Shown here piece by piece: positions 1-5,499 of a stretch of 13,624 bases of DNA. The notes under the pieces were generated by a model that searched no databases, was not told where the DNA came from, and saw only the letters and a list, made by a program, of their open reading frames with translations. A program made the position numbers and the translations under genes. This DNA is from Deltaproteobacteria bacterium (GTDB lineage Bacteria; Desulfobacterota; Binatia; UBA9968), in the NCBI GenBank assembly GCA_023250495.1, contig JAHFAP010000062.1, forward strand, positions 1-13,624, read 5' to 3'. Numbering within the stretch: the first letter of the stretch is position 1; every line of letters starts with the position of its first letter.

Positions 1-340
1 GCATGAGCGAGATCGTGTGCTCGGCGGTGGTGACGTTGTTGCCGCCGGGCGTGTTCATGACCACGATTCCTCTTTTGCTCGCGGCCTCGACGTCGATATT
101 CTCCACGCCGATGCCGGCCCTGCCGATGACCTTGAGGTTTTCCGCGGATTCGAGAATGTCCGCGGTCACCTTGGTCCCGCTGCGCAGCACCCAACCGTGA
201 TAATCCCGGATGATCTTTTTGATCTCGGGCGGCTTGATCCCGACGCGCAGGTCGACCGCGAATCCGGGCGCGCGCTCGAAGACTTCAAGCCCCTGCGGCG
301 CCAACGGATCGGTTATGAGAATTTTCGTTTTTTGTGCCAC
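1..340 (-). CDS. serA: D-3-phosphoglycerate dehydrogenase, N-terminal part (runs off the window)
   Basis: This enzyme oxidises 3-phosphoglycerate to 3-phosphohydroxypyruvate with NAD, the first step of the phosphorylated serine pathway in the cytosol. About 113 residues are visible. The opening KILITDPLAPQGLEVF and the later block LKVIGRAGIGVENIDVEAA followed by KRGIVVMNTPGGNNVTTAEH are typical of the SerA substrate and interdomain region. The nucleotide-binding and ACT parts lie outside the window. The start is read as GTG at 340, with AGAAGGG just upstream and no nearby in-frame ATG. It follows a class V aminotransferase on the same strand by 63 bp, so the two probably form one transcript controlled by the upstream ZTP riboswitch. 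Identity is seen directly; co-transcription is inferred. A hairpin repeat lies between the two genes. Confidence 0.93.
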   Translation of the reverse strand, partial: MAQKTKILITDPLAPQGLEVFERAPGFAVDLRVGIKPPEIKKIIRDYHGWVLRSGTKVTADILESAENLKVIGRAGIGVENIDVEAASKRGIVVMNTPGGNNVTTAEHTISLM

Positions 341-358
341 TTGCCCTTCTCGGTTGCG

Positions 359-402
359 CCCTCTCCCTAGCCCTCTCCCAGAGGGAGAGGGAAGGGTGAG
401 GG
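359..402. repeat. Nested hairpin repeat between aminotransferase and serA
   Basis: The inner arms CCCTCTCCC (371-379) and GGGAGAGGG (383-391) are perfectly complementary around a 3-nt loop. Outer arms 359-368 and 393-402 extend the stem with one mismatch. It begins one base beyond the aminotransferase stop codon. No T-run follows on the minus strand, so it is not a classic terminator for the serine operon. It resembles the short CCCTCTCCC-type palindromes dispersed between genes in many environmental bacteria (recollection, not checked). It could modulate mRNA stability or read-through into serA. Confidence 0.7.
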
Positions 403-403
403 T

Positions 404-1546
404 TTATTCCAGCGTCTCCATGAGAACGTCTTGGGCGGCGGCCACTCCTTGCCCGAACTCTACCGGCGCGCCAAATTTTTTCAGCGCCATCTCCAGCGCG
501 GCGATCGCGACCAGCGCGTCGAAAGCGCCCATGTATCCCACGTGAGCGATCCGGATGATCTTCCCGCGCAGTTGGTCCTGCCCTTCGGCGAAGGTGATTC
601 CCATCCGGTCGCGGAGAAAATCGAGAAGCTTGTCCGAGTTGACACCCGCCGGCATCCAGATCCCGGTGGCCGCGGGACTGGGATTTTCCGGGGCCAGGAG
701 CTTCAATCCCATAGCTGTGGCCGCGGCGCGGGTGGCGCGCGCCAGACGGTCGTGACGGGCGTAAACCCGCTCCAGACCTTCCTGTCGCATCAGCTTGAGC
801 GACGCGCGCAGGCCGAAGATCAGCGACACCGCCGGCGTGAACGCGGCCGCGCCTCTTTGCTGGCTTTTGCGCTCGAGCCTCAAATCAAAATAGTGTCTGG
901 GGAGCTTTGCCTTCTCGCTTCTGGCCCATGCGCGATTACTGAGCGAGATCAATCCGAGGCCCGGCGGAAGCATCAGCGCCTTCTGCGATCCCGTGACCAA
1001 GGCGTCGATGCCCCACTCATCCAGCGGCACGCGCGCGACGCCCACGGCGGTGACGCCGTCGACAATCAGAAGCGGGCCGCTCTGCGTGAGCCGCGCAATC
1101 TCGCGCACCGGATGCCAGACCGTGGTCGAGGTCTCACTCGCCTGGATCAGGATGGCCTGGATGTCGGGATGCGACTTGAGGCTCCGCTCGATGGCCTCCA
1201 GCTTCACGGCCTTTCCCCATTCGACTTCGAGCTCGATCGGCTTAAGGCCAAAGACCTTGCTGATCTCCAGCCAGCGCTCGCCGAATTTTCCGCCGTTGAC
1301 CACCAGCACTTTTTCCCCTGGAGAGAAGAGATTGGAGACGGCCGCTTCCATCGCCCCGGTTCCGGACGAGGCCAAGACCAGGACGTCGTTTTTGGTTCCG
1401 AATAGCTCTTTCAATCCCTCTCTCACTTCGGAAAAAATCTTGGCGAACTGCGGCGTCCGGTGGTGGATCATGGTCTCCGCCATCGCCAACTGGACCTCGT
1501 TGGGAATGGGCGTGGGACCGGGAGAGAGCAGGTACTGCTTAATCAT
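404..1546 (-). CDS. Class V PLP-dependent aminotransferase (SerC-like / serine-pyruvate or alanine-glyoxylate type)
   Basis: A 380-residue fold-type I, class V aminotransferase. Visible marks are the N-terminal LLSPGPTPIP, a glycine-rich cofactor loop SSGTGAMEAA (residues 61-70), the PLP-contacting Asp in IVDGVTAVG (D163), and the Schiff-base Lys in TGSQKALMLPPGLG (K189). Family members act as serine-glyoxylate, alanine-glyoxylate or phosphohydroxypyruvate aminotransferases, and sequence alone does not separate these. Being directly upstream of serA under a ZTP riboswitch makes phosphoserine (SerC-like) or serine/glyoxylate chemistry the best inference. The start ATG at 1546 has AAGGG about 8 nt upstream. 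The leader carries the riboswitch, a terminator and a heptad repeat. Length is normal for the family. Confidence 0.88.
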   Translation of the reverse strand: MIKQYLLSPGPTPIPNEVQLAMAETMIHHRTPQFAKIFSEVREGLKELFGTKNDVLVLASSGTGAMEAAVSNLFSPGEKVLVVNGGKFGERWLEISKVFGLKPIELEVEWGKAVKLEAIERSLKSHPDIQAILIQASETSTTVWHPVREIARLTQSGPLLIVDGVTAVGVARVPLDEWGIDALVTGSQKALMLPPGLGLISLSNRAWARSEKAKLPRHYFDLRLERKSQQRGAAAFTPAVSLIFGLRASLKLMRQEGLERVYARHDRLARATRAAATAMGLKLLAPENPSPAATGIWMPAGVNSDKLLDFLRDRMGITFAEGQDQLRGKIIRIAHVGYMGAFDALVAIAALEMALKKFGAPVEFGQGVAAAQDVLMETLE

Positions 1547-1559
1547 TTTAAAAGCCCTT

Positions 1560-1623
1560 AGCTGTCAGCCCTCAGCTATCAGCCAGATCCAAGAGCTGAA
1601 TGCTGAACGCTGATGGCTGATAG
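1560..1623. repeat. Heptad-period inverted repeat, copy 1
   Basis: The left arm is a run of 7-nt units (AGCTGTC, AGCCCTC, AGCTATC, AGCCAGA; 1560-1587). The right arm is a run of 7-nt units of opposite sense (AGCTGAA, TGCTGAA, CGCTGAT, GGCTGAT; 1594-1621). CTATCAGCC (1576-1584) and GGCTGATAG (1615-1623) are an exact 9-bp inverted repeat, so the element can fold into a long hairpin. It lies 13 nt upstream of the aminotransferase start, inside the riboswitch leader. A second copy with the same design is at 13287-13389. Confidence 0.8.
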
Positions 1624-1630
1624 TCTAGAC

Positions 1631-1669
1631 AATAAAAAGCCTGGGCTCCTACACTTAAGAGACCCAGGC
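1631..1669 (-). terminator. Intrinsic terminator of the ZTP riboswitch
   Basis: On the minus strand, GCCTGGG and CCCAGGC form a perfect 7-bp GC-rich stem, extended by three more pairs across a bulge, followed by TTTTTATT. The 5' arm is the same GCCTGGG that forms the 3' conserved part of the aptamer, so aptamer and terminator are mutually exclusive. That overlap is the hallmark of a transcription-attenuating riboswitch. Ligand binding is expected to block the terminator and switch the operon on. Confidence 0.88.
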
Positions 1670-1738
1670 GTTCGGCCGTCTTAGCGTTTTGCACTCCCTC
1701 GTGGTTGATTCCACGCAACGCCAGTCGCGCAAACCGAT
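1661..1738 (-). promoter_or_regulatory. ZTP/ZMP riboswitch aptamer (pfl motif)
   Basis: Read on the minus strand, the leader has the ordered conserved blocks of the ZTP (pfl) class as I recall them. A P1 5' strand (CGGTTTGCG) is followed by GACTGGCG, a P2 hairpin CGTGG-AATCAA-CCACG (1700-1715), GGGAG, and the P1 3' strand (TGCAAAACG, one mismatch). After a short linker comes GCCG-AA-CGCCTGGG (1663-1676). GGCG (1719-1722) can pair with CGCC (1667-1670), the expected pseudoknot. This class senses the purine intermediate ZMP and its triphosphate ZTP, which accumulate when 10-formyl-tetrahydrofolate is short, and it usually turns on purine and one-carbon genes. Here it precedes an aminotransferase and serA, fitting control of serine supply. 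A covariance-model search was not possible. Confidence 0.87.
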
Positions 1739-1744
1739 GGTTCT

Positions 1745-1773
1745 TACGTATCCTAGAAGGGTTCATTTGTCAA
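1745..1773 (-). promoter_or_regulatory. Candidate sigma70-type promoter of the riboswitch-serine operon
   Basis: The minus strand carries a perfect TTGACA -35 (plus positions 1768-1773), a 17-nt spacer, and TACGTA as the -10 (1745-1750), which is a weak match. Transcription would begin near 1738, exactly where the aptamer's P1 begins. The placement supports the call more than the -10 sequence does. Confidence 0.55.
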
Positions 1774-1837
1774 CGGTTTTCGACTATGCGAAGATGCGGA
1801 TCTTATCAGCGTTCCACCATTACTGATTGGAGAGGAG

Positions 1838-2848
1838 ATGAGCATGCGCTATCGGATGTTGGGAAAAACCGGCGTGAAGGTCCCTGAGATCGGCTTCGGC
1901 TGCGGCAACAACGCCGTGCTCATGGTTCGCGCGAGCTACGAAGAACAGCTGGACGCGGTCCGGCGCGCGTTGGATCTCGGCATCAATTACTTCGATACCG
2001 CTTTCGCCTACGGCCTCGGAAAGTCAGAGGAGAATCTGGGAAAGATCCTAAACGAGCTGGGTGCTTCGGCCGTCGTCTCCACGAAGATCCGGCTTGAGCC
2101 TGCGGCCGCGGCTGATGTTAAATCCGCCACCATTCAAGCCGTCGAGGCGGGCCTTAAGCGGCTGCAGAGAAAATCCGTCGATCTGATTCAGTTGCACAAT
2201 CGGATCACGGTGGAGAGAAATCCGGGCAAGCGCTTCAGTTTGACTCCAGTGGACGTTGTAGGGCCCGGCGGAGTCCTGGAAGGCTTCAAGGAAATGAGAG
2301 AGAAAGGCAAGGTGAGATATTTCGGCTTCAGCGGCCTGGGTGATCCGAAGGCGTTGCACGAAGTGATCGATAGCGGTGAGTTCCACTCGGTTCAGGCTTA
2401 CTACAATTTGCTCAATCCGAGCGCCGGCCAGCCGGTGCCGCGCGGCTTCAGCGCGCTGGACTACGGCCGGCTCATCGATCGCGCTGCTGGCAAAGGCATG
2501 GGCGTTGCCGTGATTCGGGTTCTGGCTGCAGGCGCGCTCACGTCAGGTCCCACAGGAGGAGGCGGAAGCAGTCCTGAGCCGCTCTCGCCCGGCTCCGATT
2601 ATTCGCTCGACCTCGAGCGCGCTGAGAAAGTTAAATTTCTGATCGGCGACGGTATCAAAAGCCTCACGCAGGCGGCCATCCGCTTCGCTTTGATGAAATC
2701 GGAGGTCTCGACCGTTCTCGTCGGCTTCTCCAACACCACTCACATCGACGAAGCAGTCGCCTGCTCCGGCGCCGGCGGATTGTCCCAGGAGGCAATGGCG
2801 CGCTTGAGAAAACTCTGGGACACGGACTTTGGACGCTTGAATTCTTAG
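1838..2848 (+). CDS. Aldo/keto reductase family protein
   Basis: A 336-residue NAD(P)H-dependent oxidoreductase of the AKR (beta/alpha)8 family. The catalytic tetrad is visible: Asp53 and Tyr58 in NYFDTAFAYG, Lys83 in VVSTKIR, and His120 in LIQLHNR. The C-terminal half has YFGFSGLGD and, near the end, SEVSTVLVGFSNTTHIDEA, the usual cofactor-phosphate region. The substrate cannot be told from sequence. Two starts are possible: ATG 1838 with GGAG 5 nt upstream, or ATG 1844 with AGGAG 6 nt upstream, which begins MRYRMLGKTG and fits the family equally well. It is divergent from the riboswitch operon, with 64 bp between the two putative promoter/start regions. No operon partner is evident, as a repeat follows its stop. 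Confidence 0.9.
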   Translation: MSMRYRMLGKTGVKVPEIGFGCGNNAVLMVRASYEEQLDAVRRALDLGINYFDTAFAYGLGKSEENLGKILNELGASAVVSTKIRLEPAAAADVKSATIQAVEAGLKRLQRKSVDLIQLHNRITVERNPGKRFSLTPVDVVGPGGVLEGFKEMREKGKVRYFGFSGLGDPKALHEVIDSGEFHSVQAYYNLLNPSAGQPVPRGFSALDYGRLIDRAAGKGMGVAVIRVLAAGALTSGPTGGGGSSPEPLSPGSDYSLDLERAEKVKFLIGDGIKSLTQAAIRFALMKSEVSTVLVGFSNTTHIDEAVACSGAGGLSQEAMARLRKLWDTDFGRLNS

Positions 2849-2910
2849 TCGTGGCTCGTGTCCGTTATTGTGTTCGTGAACTAACACGAGCACGAGTCAC
2901 GATCACGAAC
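2849..2910. repeat. Hexad-period inverted repeat after the aldo/keto reductase
   Basis: The 3' flank of the reductase gene is built of TCGTGN-type units on one side (TCGTGGCTCGTGT, 2849-2861; GTTCGTGA, 2872-2879) and CACGAN-type units on the other (ACACGAGCACGAGTCACGA, 2884-2902; TCACGAAC, 2903-2910). Arms pair imperfectly overall, and GTTCGTGA/TCACGAAC pair exactly. No T-run follows, so a standard intrinsic terminator is not supported. It may be a dispersed intergenic repeat. Confidence 0.65.
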
Positions 2911-2976
2911 GACGGGGTGCGGTGGAGCGGTCCAGGTGACAGCCGGGCTTTTTATTGGATGTTCCAGGAGTCTACG

Positions 2977-3555
2977 ATGATGAAGCTCTTACCGCTGACA
3001 TTTCTTTGCGCCGTTGCTGCGTTGGCCTCGATAGCTGGTTGCGTTACCACAGCCTCAATACACACTCTTCAACCGATTGAGGAGAATTTAAGTCAATACA
3101 AAAATGCCATTGTCGTGGTTACGGCGAGTCCGCAGTCGGAAGTTGGATTTCAATACGTCGAGACTAGGCTCAAGTTCGCAATGCTGGACAAGCTTCGTGC
3201 ATCGAAGAAGTTTCAGAATGTCACGGACCAGCTTCCATCCGACCCGGCGGACTCCGATTTGAAGATTGTTGTAACGGTCACCAGCCTTGGATCGCAGCAT
3301 CCGAGCAGCGTTTGGGGTCCGAGCATCGGTATAGGGGTAGGTGGGGTTTTTTCGGGCGGGAGTGTCGGTGTGGGCGTGGGCAGCGGTTTGCCCGGGCCGG
3401 GGCCAACTGTCAGCCTCATCGTTCAGGTCGAACTTCTTAACGCAAAAACCGGGCGACGATTGGGCTACATGGACGCAAGCGCAACCTCGGGCGACATTGC
3501 GGCGCAAGCTGAGGCGATAGCAGATAAAGTTGTCGCGGAGATTACGCGCAAGTAA
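2977..3555 (+). CDS. Small lipoprotein, DUF4410-like
   Basis: A 192-residue predicted lipoprotein. The N-terminus MMKLLPLTFL is basic then hydrophobic and leads to LASIAGC, a good lipobox with Cys22 as the lipidated residue. The mature part has a beta-rich pattern (NAIVVVTAS, a helix with KFAMLDKLRASKKFQNV, then DLKIVVTVTSLGS). A glycine-rich stretch follows (GIGVGGVF to GVGVGSG), then VSLIVQVELLNAKTGRRLGYM and a terminal helix. This order resembles DUF4410 proteins, whose role is unknown to me. The frame is open upstream to 2851, but that extension would be translated from a repeat. AGGAG lies 6 nt before ATG 2977 and the signal peptide begins there, fixing the start. Confidence 0.78.
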   Translation: MMKLLPLTFLCAVAALASIAGCVTTASIHTLQPIEENLSQYKNAIVVVTASPQSEVGFQYVETRLKFAMLDKLRASKKFQNVTDQLPSDPADSDLKIVVTVTSLGSQHPSSVWGPSIGIGVGGVFSGGSVGVGVGSGLPGPGPTVSLIVQVELLNAKTGRRLGYMDASATSGDIAAQAEAIADKVVAEITRK

Positions 3556-3570
3556 TTCGCGCTCACTCCA

Positions 3571-3684
3571 TCACGGTTTGATATCCTGCAAGAACCAGTC
3601 CGTGGGAATTTCTTTGCCTAAGCCCTTTTCCTTGGCGGCGCGGCAGGCGCGGTAGCCCGTGGCGGCGAAAGAGTTCGGCAAGAA
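3571..3684 (-). pseudogene. 3'-terminal remnant of a second OCD/mu-crystallin family gene
   Basis: On the minus strand this stretch reads FAATGYRACRAAKEK, then GLGKEIPTDWFLQDIKP and a TGA stop. It matches the C-terminus of the intact OCD-family gene at 4338-5399. The final 23 residues are identical, while the nucleotides differ at nine positions, all synonymous. The next nine codons upstream carry three replacements. Homology then fades through FLPN, possibly equal to FLNN with a six-codon deletion, and stops about a dozen bases from the antitoxin stop codon. No start or upstream domains remain, so this is the tail of a lost paralogue, not a gene. The synonymous-only pattern says it was a working gene before truncation. 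Confidence 0.88.
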
Positions 3685-3696
3685 ACTGCGCTTCCT

Positions 3697-3942
3697 TCAA
3701 GCGTAATCCACGACGGGCACTTCCATCACTTGAGCCTTAGGCCACTTTTTGTGGCCTTCGAGAAGCTTTGAGATGCGCTTTCCAACGTCCGCTCGCACCA
3801 CCTTCCCGCCACACTGAGGACAAACTCCGGCGGGAACATGATCGATGACTATAAGCTTGCCACGTACCCAAAAATCCTGTTTGATTTGCTTCTCTATGAG
3901 TTTCGTATCGCAGATCTCGCACTCGCCGTAATTGTATTTCAT
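3697..3942 (-). CDS. YgiT-type zinc-finger protein, putative antitoxin
   Basis: An 81-residue protein with two CxxC pairs, C8/C11 (CEICD) and C41/C44 (VPAGVCPQCGGK), spaced as in the YgiT/MqsA N-terminal zinc finger. No helix-turn-helix domain follows, so this is the short form of the family and may not bind DNA by itself. It lies 12 nt after a DUF4258 protein on the same strand, the usual toxin-then-antitoxin order for YgiT-finger pairs. Its Shine-Dalgarno AGGAGG (3951-3956) overlaps the upstream gene's TAG stop, which implies translational coupling. Family assignment is from motifs; the antitoxin role is inferred from the partner. Confidence 0.85.
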   Translation of the reverse strand: MKYNYGECEICDTKLIEKQIKQDFWVRGKLIVIDHVPAGVCPQCGGKVVRADVGKRISKLLEGHKKWPKAQVMEVPVVDYA

Positions 3943-3954
3943 AGACCCGGCCTC

Positions 3955-4242
3955 CTAGGCTGACCGATCAACTTCATAGGTGGTAATCAGAAGCAATTTC
4001 CCGGTGCTCTTTATCCGACAGACCACAGCGATCTCCCTTTCACCCGCTATCCTCCCTGCCACCTCATATCGTTTCCCTCTTGGATCACGACTGAATTTTC
4101 TTCGAATTCTACCACGTCGAATCGCCATTTCAATGTCGGACAAAATCAACCCATCCTCAGCCATCTCTTCAAAGAAGTGTGGGATTACGAACTCGTACTC
4201 GCCCTCCCTCATTTTCTTGCGGATTCGCTCTATGACTGTCAA
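3955..4242 (-). CDS. DUF4258 domain protein, putative toxin
   Basis: A 95-residue basic protein starting at TTG (4242), with GGGAGAG about 4 nt upstream. The pattern is IERIRKKMREGEYEF, HFFEEMAEDGLILSDIEMAI, RGKRYEVAG, then EIAVVCRIKSTGKLLLITTYEV. It fits DUF4258, a RelE/BrnT-like small fold commonly paired with a YgiT-type zinc finger, as it is here. The likely role is the toxin of a type II toxin-antitoxin module, possibly an mRNA interferase, but catalytic residues are not defined from sequence. Met11 (ATG 4212) is an alternative start but has a poorer ribosome site and would remove the first helix. The gene follows the OCD-family gene by 95 bp on the same strand, so it may also be reached by read-through. 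Confidence 0.82.
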   Translation of the reverse strand: MTVIERIRKKMREGEYEFVIPHFFEEMAEDGLILSDIEMAIRRGRIRRKFSRDPRGKRYEVAGRIAGEREIAVVCRIKSTGKLLLITTYEVDRSA

Positions 4243-4337
4243 TCAACTCTCCCAGCGCAGTCGCTATCCGAAGCCCTATCCGTCACTGGTCTGAAGGGCG
4301 AGGTTGCTGGGACTTGAAGCGCATGAAAATCCCCAGC

Positions 4338-5399
4338 CTAAGGTTTAATATCCTGCAGAAACCAATCTGTCGGGATTTCTTTGCCTAACCCCTTTTCCTT
4401 GGCGGCGCGGTAGGCGCAGTAGCCCATGGCGGCGAACTGAACGCCGGTGCCGACGTTGTTGAGAAAGAAGGTGATCTGGCGGTCGCTGGCGCGGCCTGGG
4501 GCTTTTCCGACTAGAAGATCTTGAATCTCAGGATAGCGGCTCCAATCCCTCGGCTTTTCCCGGCGCACTCCGGGTAAATCCTTATCGGTCCGAGGCGGCT
4601 GAAAGTGTTGGATGCCGCCGAAGCGGGTGTGGATCGCAACGACATCGCTCTTCTCAAGCGCAGCCTCGTCCATCTCGAATTCGCGAATAGCGTTATAGTG
4701 CATTCCCGGCTCCAGCCATTTGGCGCTGATCACCGGGCGCGATGAGTTGGTCGCGCTGCAGACAATGTCGCACTCGTTGACCGCCGTCTCCGCGCTTTCA
4801 ACGGGTTCTGCCGGGATCTCGGTTTCCCTTTCCATCTGAGCGGCGAATGCTTTGCGGTGGTCGGGATTGGGGCTGAAGATTTTGACCCGCTTGATCGGTC
4901 GCACGGCGGTCATAAAGCGAAAGTGGGAGCGCGCCTGGCCGCCGGAGCCGATCATGGCGAGGACTTCTGAGTTTTCGCGCGAGAGCGCTTTCGCTCCGAG
5001 GGCGCTGGTAACTCCCACGCGGGTCTGCTGAATGAAGCCGTCCGGCATGATCGCCAGAAGCTCGCCGGTCTCGACGCTGAATAGCTGGACGAGGCCGAGA
5101 AAATGTCCCCCACCGGCGAGAGGAAGCTTCTCCAGGCGGACGGAGTTGTTGACGCTCTTCTCGCGGACAACATCGGAGGTGATGCGGAGGGCGTGGACGC
5201 CGAATTTCTTTACTCCGCCGTCCACGGACTTGAAGCTGTAAGTAGTCTGAGCCATGGAGTGGGGGAGGTAAGAGTGGCTGGTGGGGCGGTTGACCGCCTG
5301 GCTCGTTGCCAGCTCGCGGTAGGTCTCTTCCATGACGGCGAGACAGTCGGTGATCGTCAGCGCCTTTTGGATCTCGTCGTTATTTAAAATGAGCGTCAT
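4338..5399 (-). CDS. Ornithine cyclodeaminase / mu-crystallin family protein
   Basis: A 353-residue NAD(P)-binding protein of the OCD/mu-crystallin family, whose members include ornithine and lysine cyclodeaminases, alanine dehydrogenases and ketimine reductases. The visible order is VKKFGVHALRIT (residues 63-74), FIQQTRVGVTSALGAKALS (122-140), the Rossmann loop MIGSGGQARSH (149-159), CDIVCSATNSSRPVI (210-224), and a C-terminal helix after NNVGTGVQFAAMGY. After NAI (236-238) the family usually has a G-G/A-D type motif, the site of the Asp used by ornithine cyclodeaminase; here it reads REFEMDE. True ornithine cyclodeaminase activity is therefore doubtful. The start ATG 5399 has only a weak ribosome site. 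It diverges from the amidohydrolase gene. Confidence 0.88.
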   Translation of the reverse strand: MTLILNNDEIQKALTITDCLAVMEETYRELATSQAVNRPTSHSYLPHSMAQTTYSFKSVDGGVKKFGVHALRITSDVVREKSVNNSVRLEKLPLAGGGHFLGLVQLFSVETGELLAIMPDGFIQQTRVGVTSALGAKALSRENSEVLAMIGSGGQARSHFRFMTAVRPIKRVKIFSPNPDHRKAFAAQMERETEIPAEPVESAETAVNECDIVCSATNSSRPVISAKWLEPGMHYNAIREFEMDEAALEKSDVVAIHTRFGGIQHFQPPRTDKDLPGVRREKPRDWSRYPEIQDLLVGKAPGRASDRQITFFLNNVGTGVQFAAMGYCAYRAAKEKGLGKEIPTDWFLQDIKP

Positions 5400-5445
5400 A
5401 AAACCATCTTGTTACCTGAAGGCATGGCAAATGTCCAACCGACGG

Positions 5446-5474
5446 TTGACGGAGAATCTCCCATTGGATACTCT
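5446..5474 (+). promoter_or_regulatory. Candidate promoter for the amidohydrolase gene
   Basis: TTGACG (5446-5451, 5 of 6 to consensus) is followed by a 17-nt spacer and TACTCT (5469-5474, 3 of 6). Transcription would begin near 5481, leaving a short leader with GGAGG before ATG 5500. The evidence is modest. Confidence 0.3.
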
Positions 5475-5499
5475 CGACGAAAATCTTCGAGGAGGGGAA

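Noticed and set aside
431..1405. Long plus-strand open frame opposite the aminotransferase gene
   Set aside because: It is antisense to a clearly conserved PLP enzyme, is rich in Arg/His/Asp as expected of a shadow frame in GC-rich DNA, and has no recognisable motif.
2851..2976. N-terminal extension of the lipoprotein frame
   Set aside because: It would translate the hexad repeat and place a signal peptide internally; AGGAG and the Met-Met start at 2977 fit a lipoprotein.
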